NCBI GenBank assembly: GCA_900548535.1
Contig: URLG01000012.1
Location: 1 to 49,299 of the forward strand
Length of the DNA stretch: 49,299 nt
DNA from: Candidatus Segatella intestinihominis
Lineage (GTDB): Bacteria; Bacteroidota; Bacteroidia; Bacteroidales; Bacteroidaceae
Reading direction: 5' to 3'
Below the pieces are notes generated by a model. It was not told the origin of the DNA, searched no databases, and saw only the letters and a list, made by a program, of their open reading frames with translations. Of the stretch, positions 24,239 through 33,342 are shown one piece after another (the stretch's first letter is position 1; each line of letters starts with the position of its first letter). A program made the translations under genes and the position numbers.

Positions 24239-25804
24239 TTATTTGCCTTCGATAAACGTCATGCCGCCAGGACCTACCTCCTCACGACATCGCTTCAGAA
24301 GCTCGTAAGGCGACTCGTCAGGGTCTTCGTATGGCAAAGCCACAACCGTCTTCTTGTCATAATAGTTGGCCATGCCACGGTTTATCCAGTAGCCGGGATA
24401 GATGGTGATGTCATGATAGGCATCGGATGGCATCTTCACGGTGAGTGGTTGCAGCACCAGGTTGTCAGCCTTGCTCTTCAGAATGTAAGCTTCTCGCTGT
24501 TTCACTTGTTGGTCCAGCTTCTGTACCAGTCCCTTTCTGAGCAGGGTAAAGGTACGGTTGGTGCTGGTAGGCTTGGTGGTGATAGACAACACGAGCACCA
24601 AACAATAGTAAGCAGGAGCCCATTTGAGAAACTTGGCATACTTCTGCTTGATGGCATGGATGAGATTCATCAGAGCCACGCTCACAGGTTCTTGGGCCAC
24701 GGCATTGCGCTGCAAGGCACCAGAGAGATAGTAGATATTGAAGCAAACCATCCACAGATGTACGTAGAAGTATACATTGAGCACTCTGTTGGCACCCTTC
24801 GAGCCCATGGCATAACTATTAGGGAAGGCGAATGCACTATAGAGCAAGAACGAAACCAAGAGGCATATCCATGGATGAGAAAACTTAAATCGAGATGCCT
24901 TTGCCATGCGTGCCAATACTGGAGCCAATATCGTAAGCACCAATATCTCCATGATACCGATGGCATCAGCCAAGAATTCCACGCTCTTGCCTATCGCCAT
25001 AAAGAAGGCTGCAACCACATTGGGATGGCTCGTTACCGTGGCTTGGCGCACGGCATTGCCCGGTGCAAACACGCTGAAAGCGAATGCCCCCCCATAGATG
25101 AGAAGGAGGAAGATAGGGAAAACTGGCCACTTCTTGCGCTCTAACTTCATCCAGATAATGGCTGCGAAGAGAATGGCAGGCATACCAAGTCCCGTAACAA
25201 AGTTGCCACCAGCTATGAAGATGGCGAGTGCTATCGAGATGATAGCCATAATTATCTTGGCGAAGACGGAATGTGACAAGTGGTATGCTATAAGCAGGGA
25301 GGCAAGAAACAGAGAGATACTATAATATAAGGTATAGTACATCGCACCATTATACCAGAAAAACGCATCATAGTAAGACCACAGAAACTGGATGGTCATT
25401 AACACGAAGAGCGTAGATACAAAGGCATATTCCATCTTGCCTACGTGGAGCAATCTCCTCATTACCATATATCCCAAGGTATAGGTAGAGGCGATGAGGC
25501 TGCCTAACAGCAGAATGGGGACTAGCCAATACTTGCCAAAGATGCCTGGTTGCATAGCCATCAGGAAGCAGGCAGAATACGTGCCCTGCCAAGAATGATA
25601 GATGCGCATGGACTCTCCCCAGGCTGCCTGAATGCAGGCTGTGAGAGAATGAGTGGCATTCCATGCCTTGTAAACGGGAGCCCCGAATACGTAGTCATCT
25701 GCGAATTGGTGCAGGTAAGGACCCATTGCTATCAGCGGAATGATAGACAAGATTAGAATACAAATAGCCATGATCGTTTGGCTCTTCAATAGTTTCTGAT
25801 TCAT
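24239..25804 (-). CDS. DUF6056-like polytopic membrane protein
   Basis: 521 residues with about ten hydrophobic helices and a hydrophilic C-terminal domain of about 120 residues. Near the N terminus GPYLHQFADDYVFGAP places a conserved acidic pair in the first outer loop, as in GT-C-like enzymes. It resembles DUF6056 proteins of Bacteroidota glycan clusters. Surrounded by glycosyltransferase and LPS kinase genes, so a periplasmic sugar transfer in LPS or glycan assembly is likely, but this is inference. Confidence 0.65.
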   Translation of the reverse strand: MNQKLLKSQTIMAICILILSIIPLIAMGPYLHQFADDYVFGAPVYKAWNATHSLTACIQAAWGESMRIYHSWQGTYSACFLMAMQPGIFGKYWLVPILLLGSLIASTYTLGYMVMRRLLHVGKMEYAFVSTLFVLMTIQFLWSYYDAFFWYNGAMYYTLYYSISLFLASLLIAYHLSHSVFAKIIMAIISIALAIFIAGGNFVTGLGMPAILFAAIIWMKLERKKWPVFPIFLLLIYGGAFAFSVFAPGNAVRQATVTSHPNVVAAFFMAIGKSVEFLADAIGIMEILVLTILAPVLARMAKASRFKFSHPWICLLVSFLLYSAFAFPNSYAMGSKGANRVLNVYFYVHLWMVCFNIYYLSGALQRNAVAQEPVSVALMNLIHAIKQKYAKFLKWAPAYYCLVLVLSITTKPTSTNRTFTLLRKGLVQKLDQQVKQREAYILKSKADNLVLQPLTVKMPSDAYHDITIYPGYWINRGMANYYDKKTVVALPYEDPDESPYELLKRCREEVGPGGMTFIEGK

Positions 25805-25977
25805 CGTGTATCTTATGTTTTACATTTTTGTTACATATTAATAACTCTTTTTCCTCCATCTTCTTGCATTGCTGCTTGTTAAAATATAATAAAACATATA
25901 CTTTTTATGGGGCTTATACGCAAGGTTCTCGTTATATATATGTTTTAAAGACAGAAAACGATAATAAAAGTTGAGAT

Positions 25978-26766
25978 ATGCAAGTTACATTGATGATTAT
26001 TACGTATAATTGGCCCAAGGCATTGAAGAGGGTGCTGGACAGCGCTCTCCATCAGACTATGCTGCCTAGCGAGATAGTGATAGGCGATGATGGCTCTACG
26101 GATAAGACCCGACAACTCATAGAGAGTTATGCCCAGTCATCGCCCGTGCCTATCGTGCATGTATGGCAAGAGGACAAGGGATTCCGCCGCACCTCTATCC
26201 TCAATAAAGCCATAGCCCGAGCCAAGGGCGACTATATCATTCAGGTAGATGGCGATGTCATCTTGGACTCGCATTTCGTAGCCGACCACGTGGATGTGGC
26301 GCAGAAGGGCTGCTTTGTATGTGGAAGCCGAGTCAAGCTGGCAACTCCTATCTCGCAACGATTGCTACAAGATGAGGAGGCTAGGCTGTCTTTGCATCAG
26401 ATGCCCCTCTCATCGGTAGCCAATAGTTTTCGCTCCAGCTGGCTTCGTCATTATCTAGCCTTTCGCTATGCTCGCCGCATCAACCATCTCAGAGGTTGCA
26501 ACATGGCTTACTGGAAGGCAGATGCCATCCGAGTGAACGGCTATAATGAAGACTTGCTGCAATGGGGACATGAGGATGGCGAGTTTGCCTATCGCCTACA
26601 TTTCGCTGGCATCAGGAAGAAAGCACTCAAGATGGGTGGAATTATGTATCATCTGCACCATCCAGAGGCTTCCAAAAACAATGAAGAGTATCACAATCAG
26701 GTGTTGCAGCAAGTGATAGCAGAGCAGCGAGATAGATGTGATAATGGAATAGTGAAGTATTTATAA
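25978..26766 (+). CDS. GT2 glycosyltransferase with galactosyltransferase-type C-terminal motif
   Basis: 262 residues. GT-A fold with IVIGDDGSTD (25-45 region) and QVDGDVIL as the DxD metal site; towards the C terminus GCNMAYWKADAIRVNGYNED and QWGHEDGEF give the GT7_C-type catalytic base motif. Cytoplasmic; likely adds a hexose to LPS core or O-chain. Followed after 23 bases by a second GT2 gene, so probably co-transcribed. Confidence 0.92.
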   Translation: MQVTLMIITYNWPKALKRVLDSALHQTMLPSEIVIGDDGSTDKTRQLIESYAQSSPVPIVHVWQEDKGFRRTSILNKAIARAKGDYIIQVDGDVILDSHFVADHVDVAQKGCFVCGSRVKLATPISQRLLQDEEARLSLHQMPLSSVANSFRSSWLRHYLAFRYARRINHLRGCNMAYWKADAIRVNGYNEDLLQWGHEDGEFAYRLHFAGIRKKALKMGGIMYHLHHPEASKNNEEYHNQVLQQVIAEQRDRCDNGIVKYL

Positions 26767-26789
26767 GATATATTTTTGTACGGAAAGAT

Positions 26790-27566
26790 ATGAACTGTAA
26801 TAACGAGGACAAGATTTCGGTAGTCATTAATACTTATAATGCAGCCCAGCATCTGGATGAGGTGCTAGAGGCTGTAAAGGACTTTGATGAGATTGTGGTT
26901 TGCGATATGGATAGCCAGGATGATACCTTGGCTATAGCCCAGCGTCATGGTTGCAAGATAGTGCATTTCCCGAGAAAAGACTTCTCTATCTGCGAGCCAG
27001 CTAGGCAGACTGCCATCGATGCCGCTACCTCTAAGTGGATACTCGTGGTAGATGCCGATGAGGTGGTGTCGCCCGAATTGCACGATTATCTGTATGGGCT
27101 CATCCACAAACAGGGAACCCCCGAGGGATTGTATATCCCAAGAAAGAGTTACTTCATGGGCAAGTTTATGCATTGTTTCTATCCCGATTATCAGTTGCGC
27201 TTCTTTATCAAGCAGGGTACCTATTGGCCTCCTGTCATCCATGCCGATCCATCAATAGAAGGTAAGGTGGAGAAAATTCCTGCCGAGAGGAAAGACTTGG
27301 CGCTCAATCATCTAGCCGATGGCAGCGTGCAGTGTCGCATCGGCAAGATCAATCAATATACCGAGAACGAGGTGGAGAAGAAAAAAAACAAGCATTATGG
27401 TACGCTGGCATTGTTTTATCGCCCATTGGCTCGTTTCTTCAGGGCATACGTGCAGAAGGGCGGATTCCGAGACGGCAGGGCAGGATTGATTTGTGCCTGT
27501 TATGAGGGTATCTACCAGTTTGCAGCCGTAAGCAAGTTGTTGGAGCATAGGAGAAATTATATGTAA
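26790..27566 (+). CDS. GT2 glycosyltransferase, WaaE/KdtX-like
   Basis: 258 residues. ISVVINTYNAAQHLDEVL at the N terminus, DEIVVCDMDSQDDT and LVVDADEVVSPEL (metal motif), a pattern shared with WaaE/KdtX beta-1,4-glucosyltransferases of LPS inner core. The C-terminal part is basic and probably touches the membrane. Neighbouring GT2, GT10, GT9 and Kdo-kinase genes support LPS core assembly. Confidence 0.9.
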   Translation: MNCNNEDKISVVINTYNAAQHLDEVLEAVKDFDEIVVCDMDSQDDTLAIAQRHGCKIVHFPRKDFSICEPARQTAIDAATSKWILVVDADEVVSPELHDYLYGLIHKQGTPEGLYIPRKSYFMGKFMHCFYPDYQLRFFIKQGTYWPPVIHADPSIEGKVEKIPAERKDLALNHLADGSVQCRIGKINQYTENEVEKKKNKHYGTLALFYRPLARFFRAYVQKGGFRDGRAGLICACYEGIYQFAAVSKLLEHRRNYM

Positions 27567-27589
27567 ATATCACATTTCCTTTCTTTTTA

Positions 27590-27621
27590 TTGCTCTATTT
27601 CGATTTTTTTTCGTACATTTG
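27590..27621 (+). promoter_or_regulatory. Promoter TTG-N21-TACATTTG for the GT10 gene
   Basis: TTTTTATTGC with TTG at 27590-27592, then TTTTTTCGTACATTTGC with the -7 box at 27614-27621. The GT10 start is 65 bases downstream, so GT10 can be expressed apart from the GT2 pair. Confidence 0.7.
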
Positions 27622-27686
27622 CACACTAGGAGACAAGAAGATAACTCTGCAAAAGAATTAATGACAATCGTAGTGTGATATAAAAT

Positions 27687-28733
27687 ATGTACAAAGTTAA
27701 GCTTACACCATACAGAGCCTCGCTAGGCACCATCATGCATCGACAGACCAAGGACGACTCTTTGGTTTCGCTGGATGGGCGATATAAGTTTTATATTGAT
27801 GAGGACATAGAGGACCCAGATTTCTGGGTGGTACAGGGAAAGGGATTGCGACAGGCAGCCTCTTGCCATGTGGCACCCGAAAATACCATCATGCTCACTA
27901 CTGAGCCACGTTCCATCTTGGTGTATCCTAAGAACTATCTGAAGCAGTTTGGTATGGTATGTACTTGCCAGGAGAAGACCAAGCATCCCAACGTGCATTT
28001 TGGACCAGCCATCTTGCCATGGTTTGTAGGCTACACAGAAGACAAGAACGGTCATTGTGAATATACGAAGGATTACAATGCCTTCAAGACCGGCAAACCA
28101 GGCAAGAAGGAGAAACTCATCTCGGTGATAACTAGTAACAAGGCTTTTACCAGCGGGCATATCAAGCGCATCAAGTTTGTGGAGCGTTTGAAGGAGTATT
28201 ATGGCGATAAGCTAGATGTCTTTGGTCGTGGCTTCCAGGACTTTGACGATAAGTGGGATGTGTTGGCTCCCTACAAGTATCACATCGTGATAGAGAATTC
28301 TTCGCAAGATTATTATTGGACAGAGAAGCTTTCTGATTCATACCTCTGCGATGCTTATCCGCTCTATTATGGTTGCACCAATGTGGAAGATTATTTCCCT
28401 AAGGAAAGTCTGACTCGAATAGACATCAATGACTTCGACAAGACCATTGCCATCATAGACAAGGTCATAGCCGAGGATACCTTTGAGAAATCTCAGGCAG
28501 CCATAGCCGAGAGCAAGCGCTTGGTTTTGGACAAGTACAATATGTTCGAATACATCGCCTCTCTCTGCAATACGCTGAACCCTAATGCCGAAAAGCAAGA
28601 GGTAACGCTAGAGCCATGCCATTCATCCGAGGACATCCACAACTTTTGGAATTATACCGTGATGCGTGGTCTCTTCAAGCTCAAGATGAAGCTCATCAAT
28701 CTGTTTTGTGGTAATAACTTAATGAAGAAATAG
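27687..28733 (+). CDS. GT10 alpha-1,3/1,4-fucosyltransferase-like
   Basis: 348 residues. The C-terminal half shows the GT10 donor motif: YKYHIVIENSSQDYYWTEKL, then DAYPLYYGCTNVEDYFP and a DINDF segment. The central LDVFGRGF is also typical. Family members transfer fucose from GDP-fucose; in gut bacteria the product is a fucosylated surface glycan that can mimic host antigens. Its TAG stop is part of the terminator stem. Confidence 0.9.
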   Translation: MYKVKLTPYRASLGTIMHRQTKDDSLVSLDGRYKFYIDEDIEDPDFWVVQGKGLRQAASCHVAPENTIMLTTEPRSILVYPKNYLKQFGMVCTCQEKTKHPNVHFGPAILPWFVGYTEDKNGHCEYTKDYNAFKTGKPGKKEKLISVITSNKAFTSGHIKRIKFVERLKEYYGDKLDVFGRGFQDFDDKWDVLAPYKYHIVIENSSQDYYWTEKLSDSYLCDAYPLYYGCTNVEDYFPKESLTRIDINDFDKTIAIIDKVIAEDTFEKSQAAIAESKRLVLDKYNMFEYIASLCNTLNPNAEKQEVTLEPCHSSEDIHNFWNYTVMRGLFKLKMKLINLFCGNNLMKK

Positions 28734-28782
28734 CATAAAAGCTCAATGATTCTCAGATTGGAGTCATTGAGCTTTTATGCTA
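28731..28782. terminator. Bidirectional terminator, 19-bp stem
   Basis: TAGCATAAAAGCTCAATGA (28731-28749) pairs perfectly with 28764-28782. It ends GT10 on the plus strand and the long minus-strand run on the other. Confidence 0.9.
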
Positions 28783-30129
28783 TTATATCATCACCATATC
28801 CTTTCTCTCTGCGAAGTCGGAGATGATCTGGATGATTTCTTTAGAGATGTTATCGCTTACGTAAGAGAAGTCCTTGCCGGTGCGGATGGCTTTGAGGAAG
28901 GAGAGAAGTTCGTAGCGCAGACCTTCTCCATCCAGCTGGTAGAAGTAACGCTTGTTGTTCTGCGGATTCTCGTATCTTACCTCGAAGTAATCTGTTTTCC
29001 ACCATGGGGCTGGTACGTAGATATAGCCCTTGGTGCCCGAGATAATCAATTCGCCTTCCGACTTCACACCTTGTCCTACCTTCAGTGAAGCTACGGCATG
29101 AGGGTAGAGGAAGCTAATCTTGGTAAAGGCATCATAGCGCTTGGACTTGTCGAGGAAGTGGGTGGCTATCTGCTTGCTCATATAGTCAGTGCCCAAGAGT
29201 TGGAAGATGGGCAGGAGGGCGGTTGGTCCCCAGGCGCAGATGCTGTTCCACTCGTAGAGGCTTTTCTTGGAGTCTTGCGTAGGGTCGAAGTCTACTAGAC
29301 TGGTACAAGTGGCATCCACCGACATGATGTCGCCGATGATGCCGCCCTTTGCTAGGAGCAATAGGCGATAATATGCCACGGAATAGGCTGTCTTGATGCC
29401 ATCCATCAATACCACGTTCTGAGCCTTGGCTATCTGCTTCAGCTTTTCCCATTCACCCACATTCATGGTGATAGGCGATTCGCACAATACGTGTTTGCCT
29501 TGCTCTAGTGCTTCCTTGATTTGGGCATAATGTTTCTCTGGGGCAGAGATGACGTAGAGGGCATCGCTCTGCTGGAGCAAGTCTTGATAAGAAGAGGCTT
29601 TCTTGTCCTCGGCTTTCAATGAGGCTGATAGATACTTGTCGTTGAGGCTGAATACCTTGCCAGTCTCCAAGCCATTCACAAACTGGCTTTCCCGCTCTAT
29701 CTTGTTGAGGATAGGCGATTCGCCAACCAAGCCCAGTCGCACTGCCTGCTGCTCGCTACGTATCTCGGTGCTGGAGATGCCGCTAGTGCGGTCTAGGTAT
29801 ACCACCTTGCAGTAGGCATTGAGATAATCAAACTTGCCCTTCCAGTCGGAACCTACGGTAAAGATATCTACATCATATCGCTTGATGTCATCTATCTTCT
29901 GTCCCTCGTATTCCTCTATGATGATTTCATCGGCTATGCCCGTGGCTCTCACTGCCTCGATGCGCTCCATGAGCGATTGCTGCACATTGATCTTGCCTCG
30001 CTCACGGTCGAAGGTATCTGAGGTTACGCCCACGATGAGGTAATCGCCCAGAGCCTTGGCGCGCTCCAGGAGACGTATGTGACCATAATGCAAGAGGTCG
30101 TAGGTGCCGTATGTGATGACTTTTACCAT
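28783..30129 (-). CDS. Fusion: glycerol-3-phosphate cytidylyltransferase-like + degenerate Gfo/Idh/MocA domain
   Basis: 448 residues. Residues 1-128 are a TagD/GCT-type nucleotidyltransferase: GTYDLLHYGH (8-17) and RTSGISSTEIRS (114-125) match the two family signatures, so it should make a CDP-alcohol from CTP. Residues about 130-448 follow the Gfo/Idh/MocA dehydrogenase fold: GLVGES in place of GxGxxG, then SAPEKHY, then CESPI (216-220) where active members have CEKP, and CAWGPTALLPIFQLLG where the usual GxHxxD His/Asp should be. The oxidoreductase part therefore lacks its standard catalytic Lys and His. Last gene of the minus-strand run, 46 bases after the aminotransferase. Confidence 0.88.
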   Translation of the reverse strand: MVKVITYGTYDLLHYGHIRLLERAKALGDYLIVGVTSDTFDRERGKINVQQSLMERIEAVRATGIADEIIIEEYEGQKIDDIKRYDVDIFTVGSDWKGKFDYLNAYCKVVYLDRTSGISSTEIRSEQQAVRLGLVGESPILNKIERESQFVNGLETGKVFSLNDKYLSASLKAEDKKASSYQDLLQQSDALYVISAPEKHYAQIKEALEQGKHVLCESPITMNVGEWEKLKQIAKAQNVVLMDGIKTAYSVAYYRLLLLAKGGIIGDIMSVDATCTSLVDFDPTQDSKKSLYEWNSICAWGPTALLPIFQLLGTDYMSKQIATHFLDKSKRYDAFTKISFLYPHAVASLKVGQGVKSEGELIISGTKGYIYVPAPWWKTDYFEVRYENPQNNKRYFYQLDGEGLRYELLSFLKAIRTGKDFSYVSDNISKEIIQIISDFAERKDMVMI

Positions 30130-30175
30130 AGTTCTTCTTTCTATATGAGGTTGAGCCTATACCTTATTATATATA

Positions 30176-31249
30176 TTATAACAATCCCTTGGCGTGCATA
30201 TCTTTGAGGGCATCAACGAGTATTGTGTTGTCTTCCGGACTCAGGTTGCCGAGATGACCTACGCGGAACACCTTTTCTGCCATGTCGCCACCATTAGGAC
30301 ATACCCAGATGCCATATTCATCTTTCAGCTTCAGGAAGATGTCGTAGGCAGAGGCGTTCAGTGGATGCAGAGGAGTAACGGCATTTGACATCGATTGGGA
30401 AAAGATGGTGAATGGCAGGTCCTTAATCTTGCTTCTGAAATCCTCGGCAAGCATCTTCATGCGCTGGTTCTCGCTTTCCACACCGCCATTGCGCTCTATC
30501 TCCTTGAGACGGGTATTGATTTGCAACAGTGTGCCTACGGCTGGGGTGAAAGGTGTCTGTCCTCGCTCGCCATTCTTCAAGGCATCCTTCAGGTCGAAGT
30601 ACATTGACTTCACTTGGTTAGCCTCCACACGCTTGATGGCCTCTGCATCTAAGACGATGACCGATATGCCCGGAGGGCAAGCCAAAGCCTTCTGTGAACC
30701 AGTTATCATCACATTGACGCCGAGAGCTGCCATGTCGAAAGGATCGGCTAGGAAAGAACTGATGGAGTCTACGGCCAGGAAGATATGATTGCGATGACAG
30801 AAGTCGCTAATCATCTTTATGTCATAGAGCACACCGGTGGATGTCTCGTGCAGATTGACTAGAAATCCTGTGTAGCCTTGATTCTCGTATGGTTTGAGGT
30901 CTTCGGCTGTGAGGGGAGTGCCCATCTGGAGCTTGATTTCGGTATGAGGTATGTCGTGTATCTCACACAGTTGCACAAAGCGATGACCAAAGCTACCGCC
31001 ATTTACCACCAGTACCTTGTCGGCAGCAGTAAAGGTGTTCATCACCACAGCCTCCATGGATGCGGTGCCCGAACCCGTGATAAATACCACACGGGCATCA
31101 GCTGGAGCCTTGGCAAACTTCTTCATGAGTCGTTCGTTCTCCTTCATCGTCTCGGAAAACTCGGCTGTTCTGAAATATGGTACCTGCTCAGCACCGATGG
31201 CTCTTACCTCATCGCTTGCCATCACAGGACCTACTGTAAAGTTTATCAT
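30176..31249 (-). CDS. Class V aminotransferase (alanine-glyoxylate / 2-aminoethylphosphonate type)
   Basis: 357 residues. N-terminal NFTVGPVMASDEVR, TGSGTASMEA (59-68), HETSTG (134-139), PLP-binding Asp161 and Schiff-base Lys187 in TGSQKAL define the AGXT/PhnW branch. It would transfer an amino group to an aldehyde or keto acid. No PEP mutase or phosphonopyruvate decarboxylase is in the window, so a phosphonate route is not supported here. Placement between a cytidylyltransferase fusion and a glycerophosphotransferase-like gene suggests making an amino-alcohol phosphate (inference). Confidence 0.9.
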   Translation of the reverse strand: MINFTVGPVMASDEVRAIGAEQVPYFRTAEFSETMKENERLMKKFAKAPADARVVFITGSGTASMEAVVMNTFTAADKVLVVNGGSFGHRFVQLCEIHDIPHTEIKLQMGTPLTAEDLKPYENQGYTGFLVNLHETSTGVLYDIKMISDFCHRNHIFLAVDSISSFLADPFDMAALGVNVMITGSQKALACPPGISVIVLDAEAIKRVEANQVKSMYFDLKDALKNGERGQTPFTPAVGTLLQINTRLKEIERNGGVESENQRMKMLAEDFRSKIKDLPFTIFSQSMSNAVTPLHPLNASAYDIFLKLKDEYGIWVCPNGGDMAEKVFRVGHLGNLSPEDNTILVDALKDMHAKGLL

Positions 31250-31266
31250 ACCTTATTATATATATA

Positions 31267-32325
31267 TTAATGTCTTTTGATTCTACCAAATGTTTTGATG
31301 CTGGTGTATTTGCGCCACAGATTCAGATGACGCTTGCTTGGCACACCATGGCGGCGGATGTAATCCTCTGCTCCGTCGAGCATTCGCTGGCATACGTTGC
31401 CATCTAGATAAGGATCGTAATTGTCTACTATCCACTGGCGCTTGGCTATAGCCTCTGGGTCGTGGAGGGCATGGTCGTATGCGGCTATCAGCTGGGAGGC
31501 ATCGGTGATGTTCTCCCAATAGATGTCCTTGGAGATAGTGCCCAGCGTGATGACGGGACGGGAGAGCAACAGGAACTCGTAGATGGTAGAGGAGGTATCG
31601 CTAATCAGGGTGTCTGCCATCAGCTGATACTTGGTTACGTTCTCGCCCTTGTCGATGAAGATGACATCTTCCTTGTCCTCTGCCCATTTGCGATATTCAT
31701 CTACCCATTCTTGTCGGGTGAGTGGGTGGAATTTCATCAGTACCAAGGCGTTTCTCTCCTTAGCCAACTTGCCCAGTTCTTCCTTCAGATAAGGCAGGGA
31801 GGTGAGCTTGGGCGAGAAGGTTGGGGCATAGAGGATAATGGTCTGCTTGCCACTCTTCTGGAGCAGTTCTTCTCTCTCGGCGTCATACTTATGGAGATTG
31901 GCCTTGATCCAATCTTGCTTAGGCCATCCTGTCTCCAATACCTCGAAGTCGCCATATTTCTTGGCGAGTGCCTGGAAGTGGGAGGTGAAGTAAGGACCTT
32001 GGGTAAAATAGGTGTCGAAGTAGCGACGGATAATCCAGTGGTCTTTCTTCTCGGCGGCATATCCATGGAACACTTGTATCTTTACGCCTGGCAGATAGTA
32101 AGGCACAATGTTGCCTGGCACGTAGATAGCTTCTGGCTGGAAGTCATAGACTTCTTGAATAGAGTTGGTCCATTTCACCTGGTCGGCGTATGGAAAACTG
32201 TCTATCTTTGGTTTGTGGATATACCACAATATCTCGTGTGGCAAATGTTGCTTTGTCACATGTTCTTGTATCGGGTTGAGTATGTCAATGGCATACTTGT
32301 TTTCACAAAAAAGAACGATTCTCAT
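31267..32325 (-). CDS. CDP-glycerol glycerophosphotransferase-like enzyme (TagB/TagF family)
   Basis: 352 residues, about the size of the catalytic domain alone. Family motifs: VFHGYAAEK (acceptor-site His), TGWPKQD, ILYAPTFSPK, LMKFHPLT and SDTSSTIYEFLLLSRPVI, the usual nucleotide-binding end of PF04464. TagB/TagF enzymes pass an alcohol phosphate from a CDP-carrier to a lipid-linked glycan in Gram-positive teichoic acid synthesis. In this Gram-negative context it probably decorates LPS or capsule. 17 bases before the aminotransferase gene on the same strand. Confidence 0.88.
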   Translation of the reverse strand: MRIVLFCENKYAIDILNPIQEHVTKQHLPHEILWYIHKPKIDSFPYADQVKWTNSIQEVYDFQPEAIYVPGNIVPYYLPGVKIQVFHGYAAEKKDHWIIRRYFDTYFTQGPYFTSHFQALAKKYGDFEVLETGWPKQDWIKANLHKYDAEREELLQKSGKQTIILYAPTFSPKLTSLPYLKEELGKLAKERNALVLMKFHPLTRQEWVDEYRKWAEDKEDVIFIDKGENVTKYQLMADTLISDTSSTIYEFLLLSRPVITLGTISKDIYWENITDASQLIAAYDHALHDPEAIAKRQWIVDNYDPYLDGNVCQRMLDGAEDYIRRHGVPSKRHLNLWRKYTSIKTFGRIKRH

Positions 32326-32378
32326 AAATCTATATATCTTCTGAATAGCAAGCCTCGCTGATGTGGAGGCTATCTTTT

Positions 32379-33302
32379 TTAATTTCTAGGAATTACTTTG
32401 CCGTTTTTAATTTCATATCGCTTGTCAAACTCCTCCCGGGTTCGCTTCCATCTGTTATGCGTCCATAAATAGTAAGGTGGATTCTGGCGGATGGTTTCTT
32501 CCAGCATCTGGAAGAAACGACGGGTTATCTCATGCTCTGGGAGCGAGTTGGGATCACGGGTGATAAGCTTGTAAGTGGCGGTGTAGTAGCCTCGCTTCGG
32601 GCGGCTCATCTCTACATAGAACACGGCATCGTTCATCTTCCTCATGATTCGCTCACCTCCCGTAAACACTGGAGTCTCGGGGTGGTTGAGGAATGGAAGC
32701 CACAGATGTATGTTCTCCCACTTAGGTCCCTGGTCGCTGATATAGCCAAAGATGCTCATGATACCTCGGCGCTTGTAATCCACCAGATAGCGGAGAATGT
32801 CTTTCTTGGGCACCACGATGCCATTAGTCTCGTGAGAGCGGATGCGCTTGAAGAGTTCGTCGAAGGTGTGATTGCGCAGCGGATGATAGATGAGTCCCAT
32901 CATGCGAGTCTTGGGCAGCTCGATGCCCACGCAGGATAGCCACTCCCAGTTGCAGTAATGTCCCAGGATGGCTGCCACATTCTGCCCTTCTTGGAAGCAT
33001 TGCTCCACCTGCTCGCTGTTGTATACCGAGAATCGCTTGCGCAACTCCTTGTCGCTGATGCTAAGCAGCTTGACTGCCTCGAAGAAGTAATCGCAAAACC
33101 AGCGGTAGAACTTCTTCTCGATGTCTCTGATCTCAGCCTCCGGTTTCTCGGGGAAGGCGGTGGTCAGATTCTTACGCACAATGCCCCTGCGGTACTTGAT
33201 GACGTGATACATCATGAAGTACTCAAAGTCGGCGAGGCAATATAGCGCCCAGAAGGGCAATAGCGATATTGCATAAAAGAATGCGTAAACAACCTTAACC
33301 AT
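32379..33302 (-). CDS. LpxL/HtrB-like lysophospholipid acyltransferase
   Basis: 307 residues, the LpxL/LpxM size. One N-terminal membrane helix, then GHYCNWEW with the catalytic HX4E pair, followed by GLIYHPLRN and a late PPYYLWTHNRWKRT motif as in lipid A late acyltransferases. It would add a secondary acyl chain to lipid A at the inner membrane. The MsbA-like exporter is next upstream in the same run, which fits lipid A maturation and flipping. Confidence 0.92.
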   Translation of the reverse strand: MVKVVYAFFYAISLLPFWALYCLADFEYFMMYHVIKYRRGIVRKNLTTAFPEKPEAEIRDIEKKFYRWFCDYFFEAVKLLSISDKELRKRFSVYNSEQVEQCFQEGQNVAAILGHYCNWEWLSCVGIELPKTRMMGLIYHPLRNHTFDELFKRIRSHETNGIVVPKKDILRYLVDYKRRGIMSIFGYISDQGPKWENIHLWLPFLNHPETPVFTGGERIMRKMNDAVFYVEMSRPKRGYYTATYKLITRDPNSLPEHEITRRFFQMLEETIRQNPPYYLWTHNRWKRTREEFDKRYEIKNGKVIPRN

Positions 33303-33307
33303 TATGC

Positions 33308-33334
33308 ATTATTAATTCTTAATTATTAATTCTT
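33308..33334. repeat. AT-rich repeat, copy 1
   Basis: ATTATTAATTCTTAATTATT and a few more bases; 24 bases are identical to 37711-37734. It lies in the 40-base gap between two minus-strand genes. Confidence 0.8.
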
Positions 33335-33342
33335 GATTGACC

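Noticed and set aside
30176..31249. Phosphonate (2-aminoethylphosphonate) pathway
   Set aside because: The aminotransferase resembles PhnW, but no PEP mutase or phosphonopyruvate decarboxylase gene is in the window.
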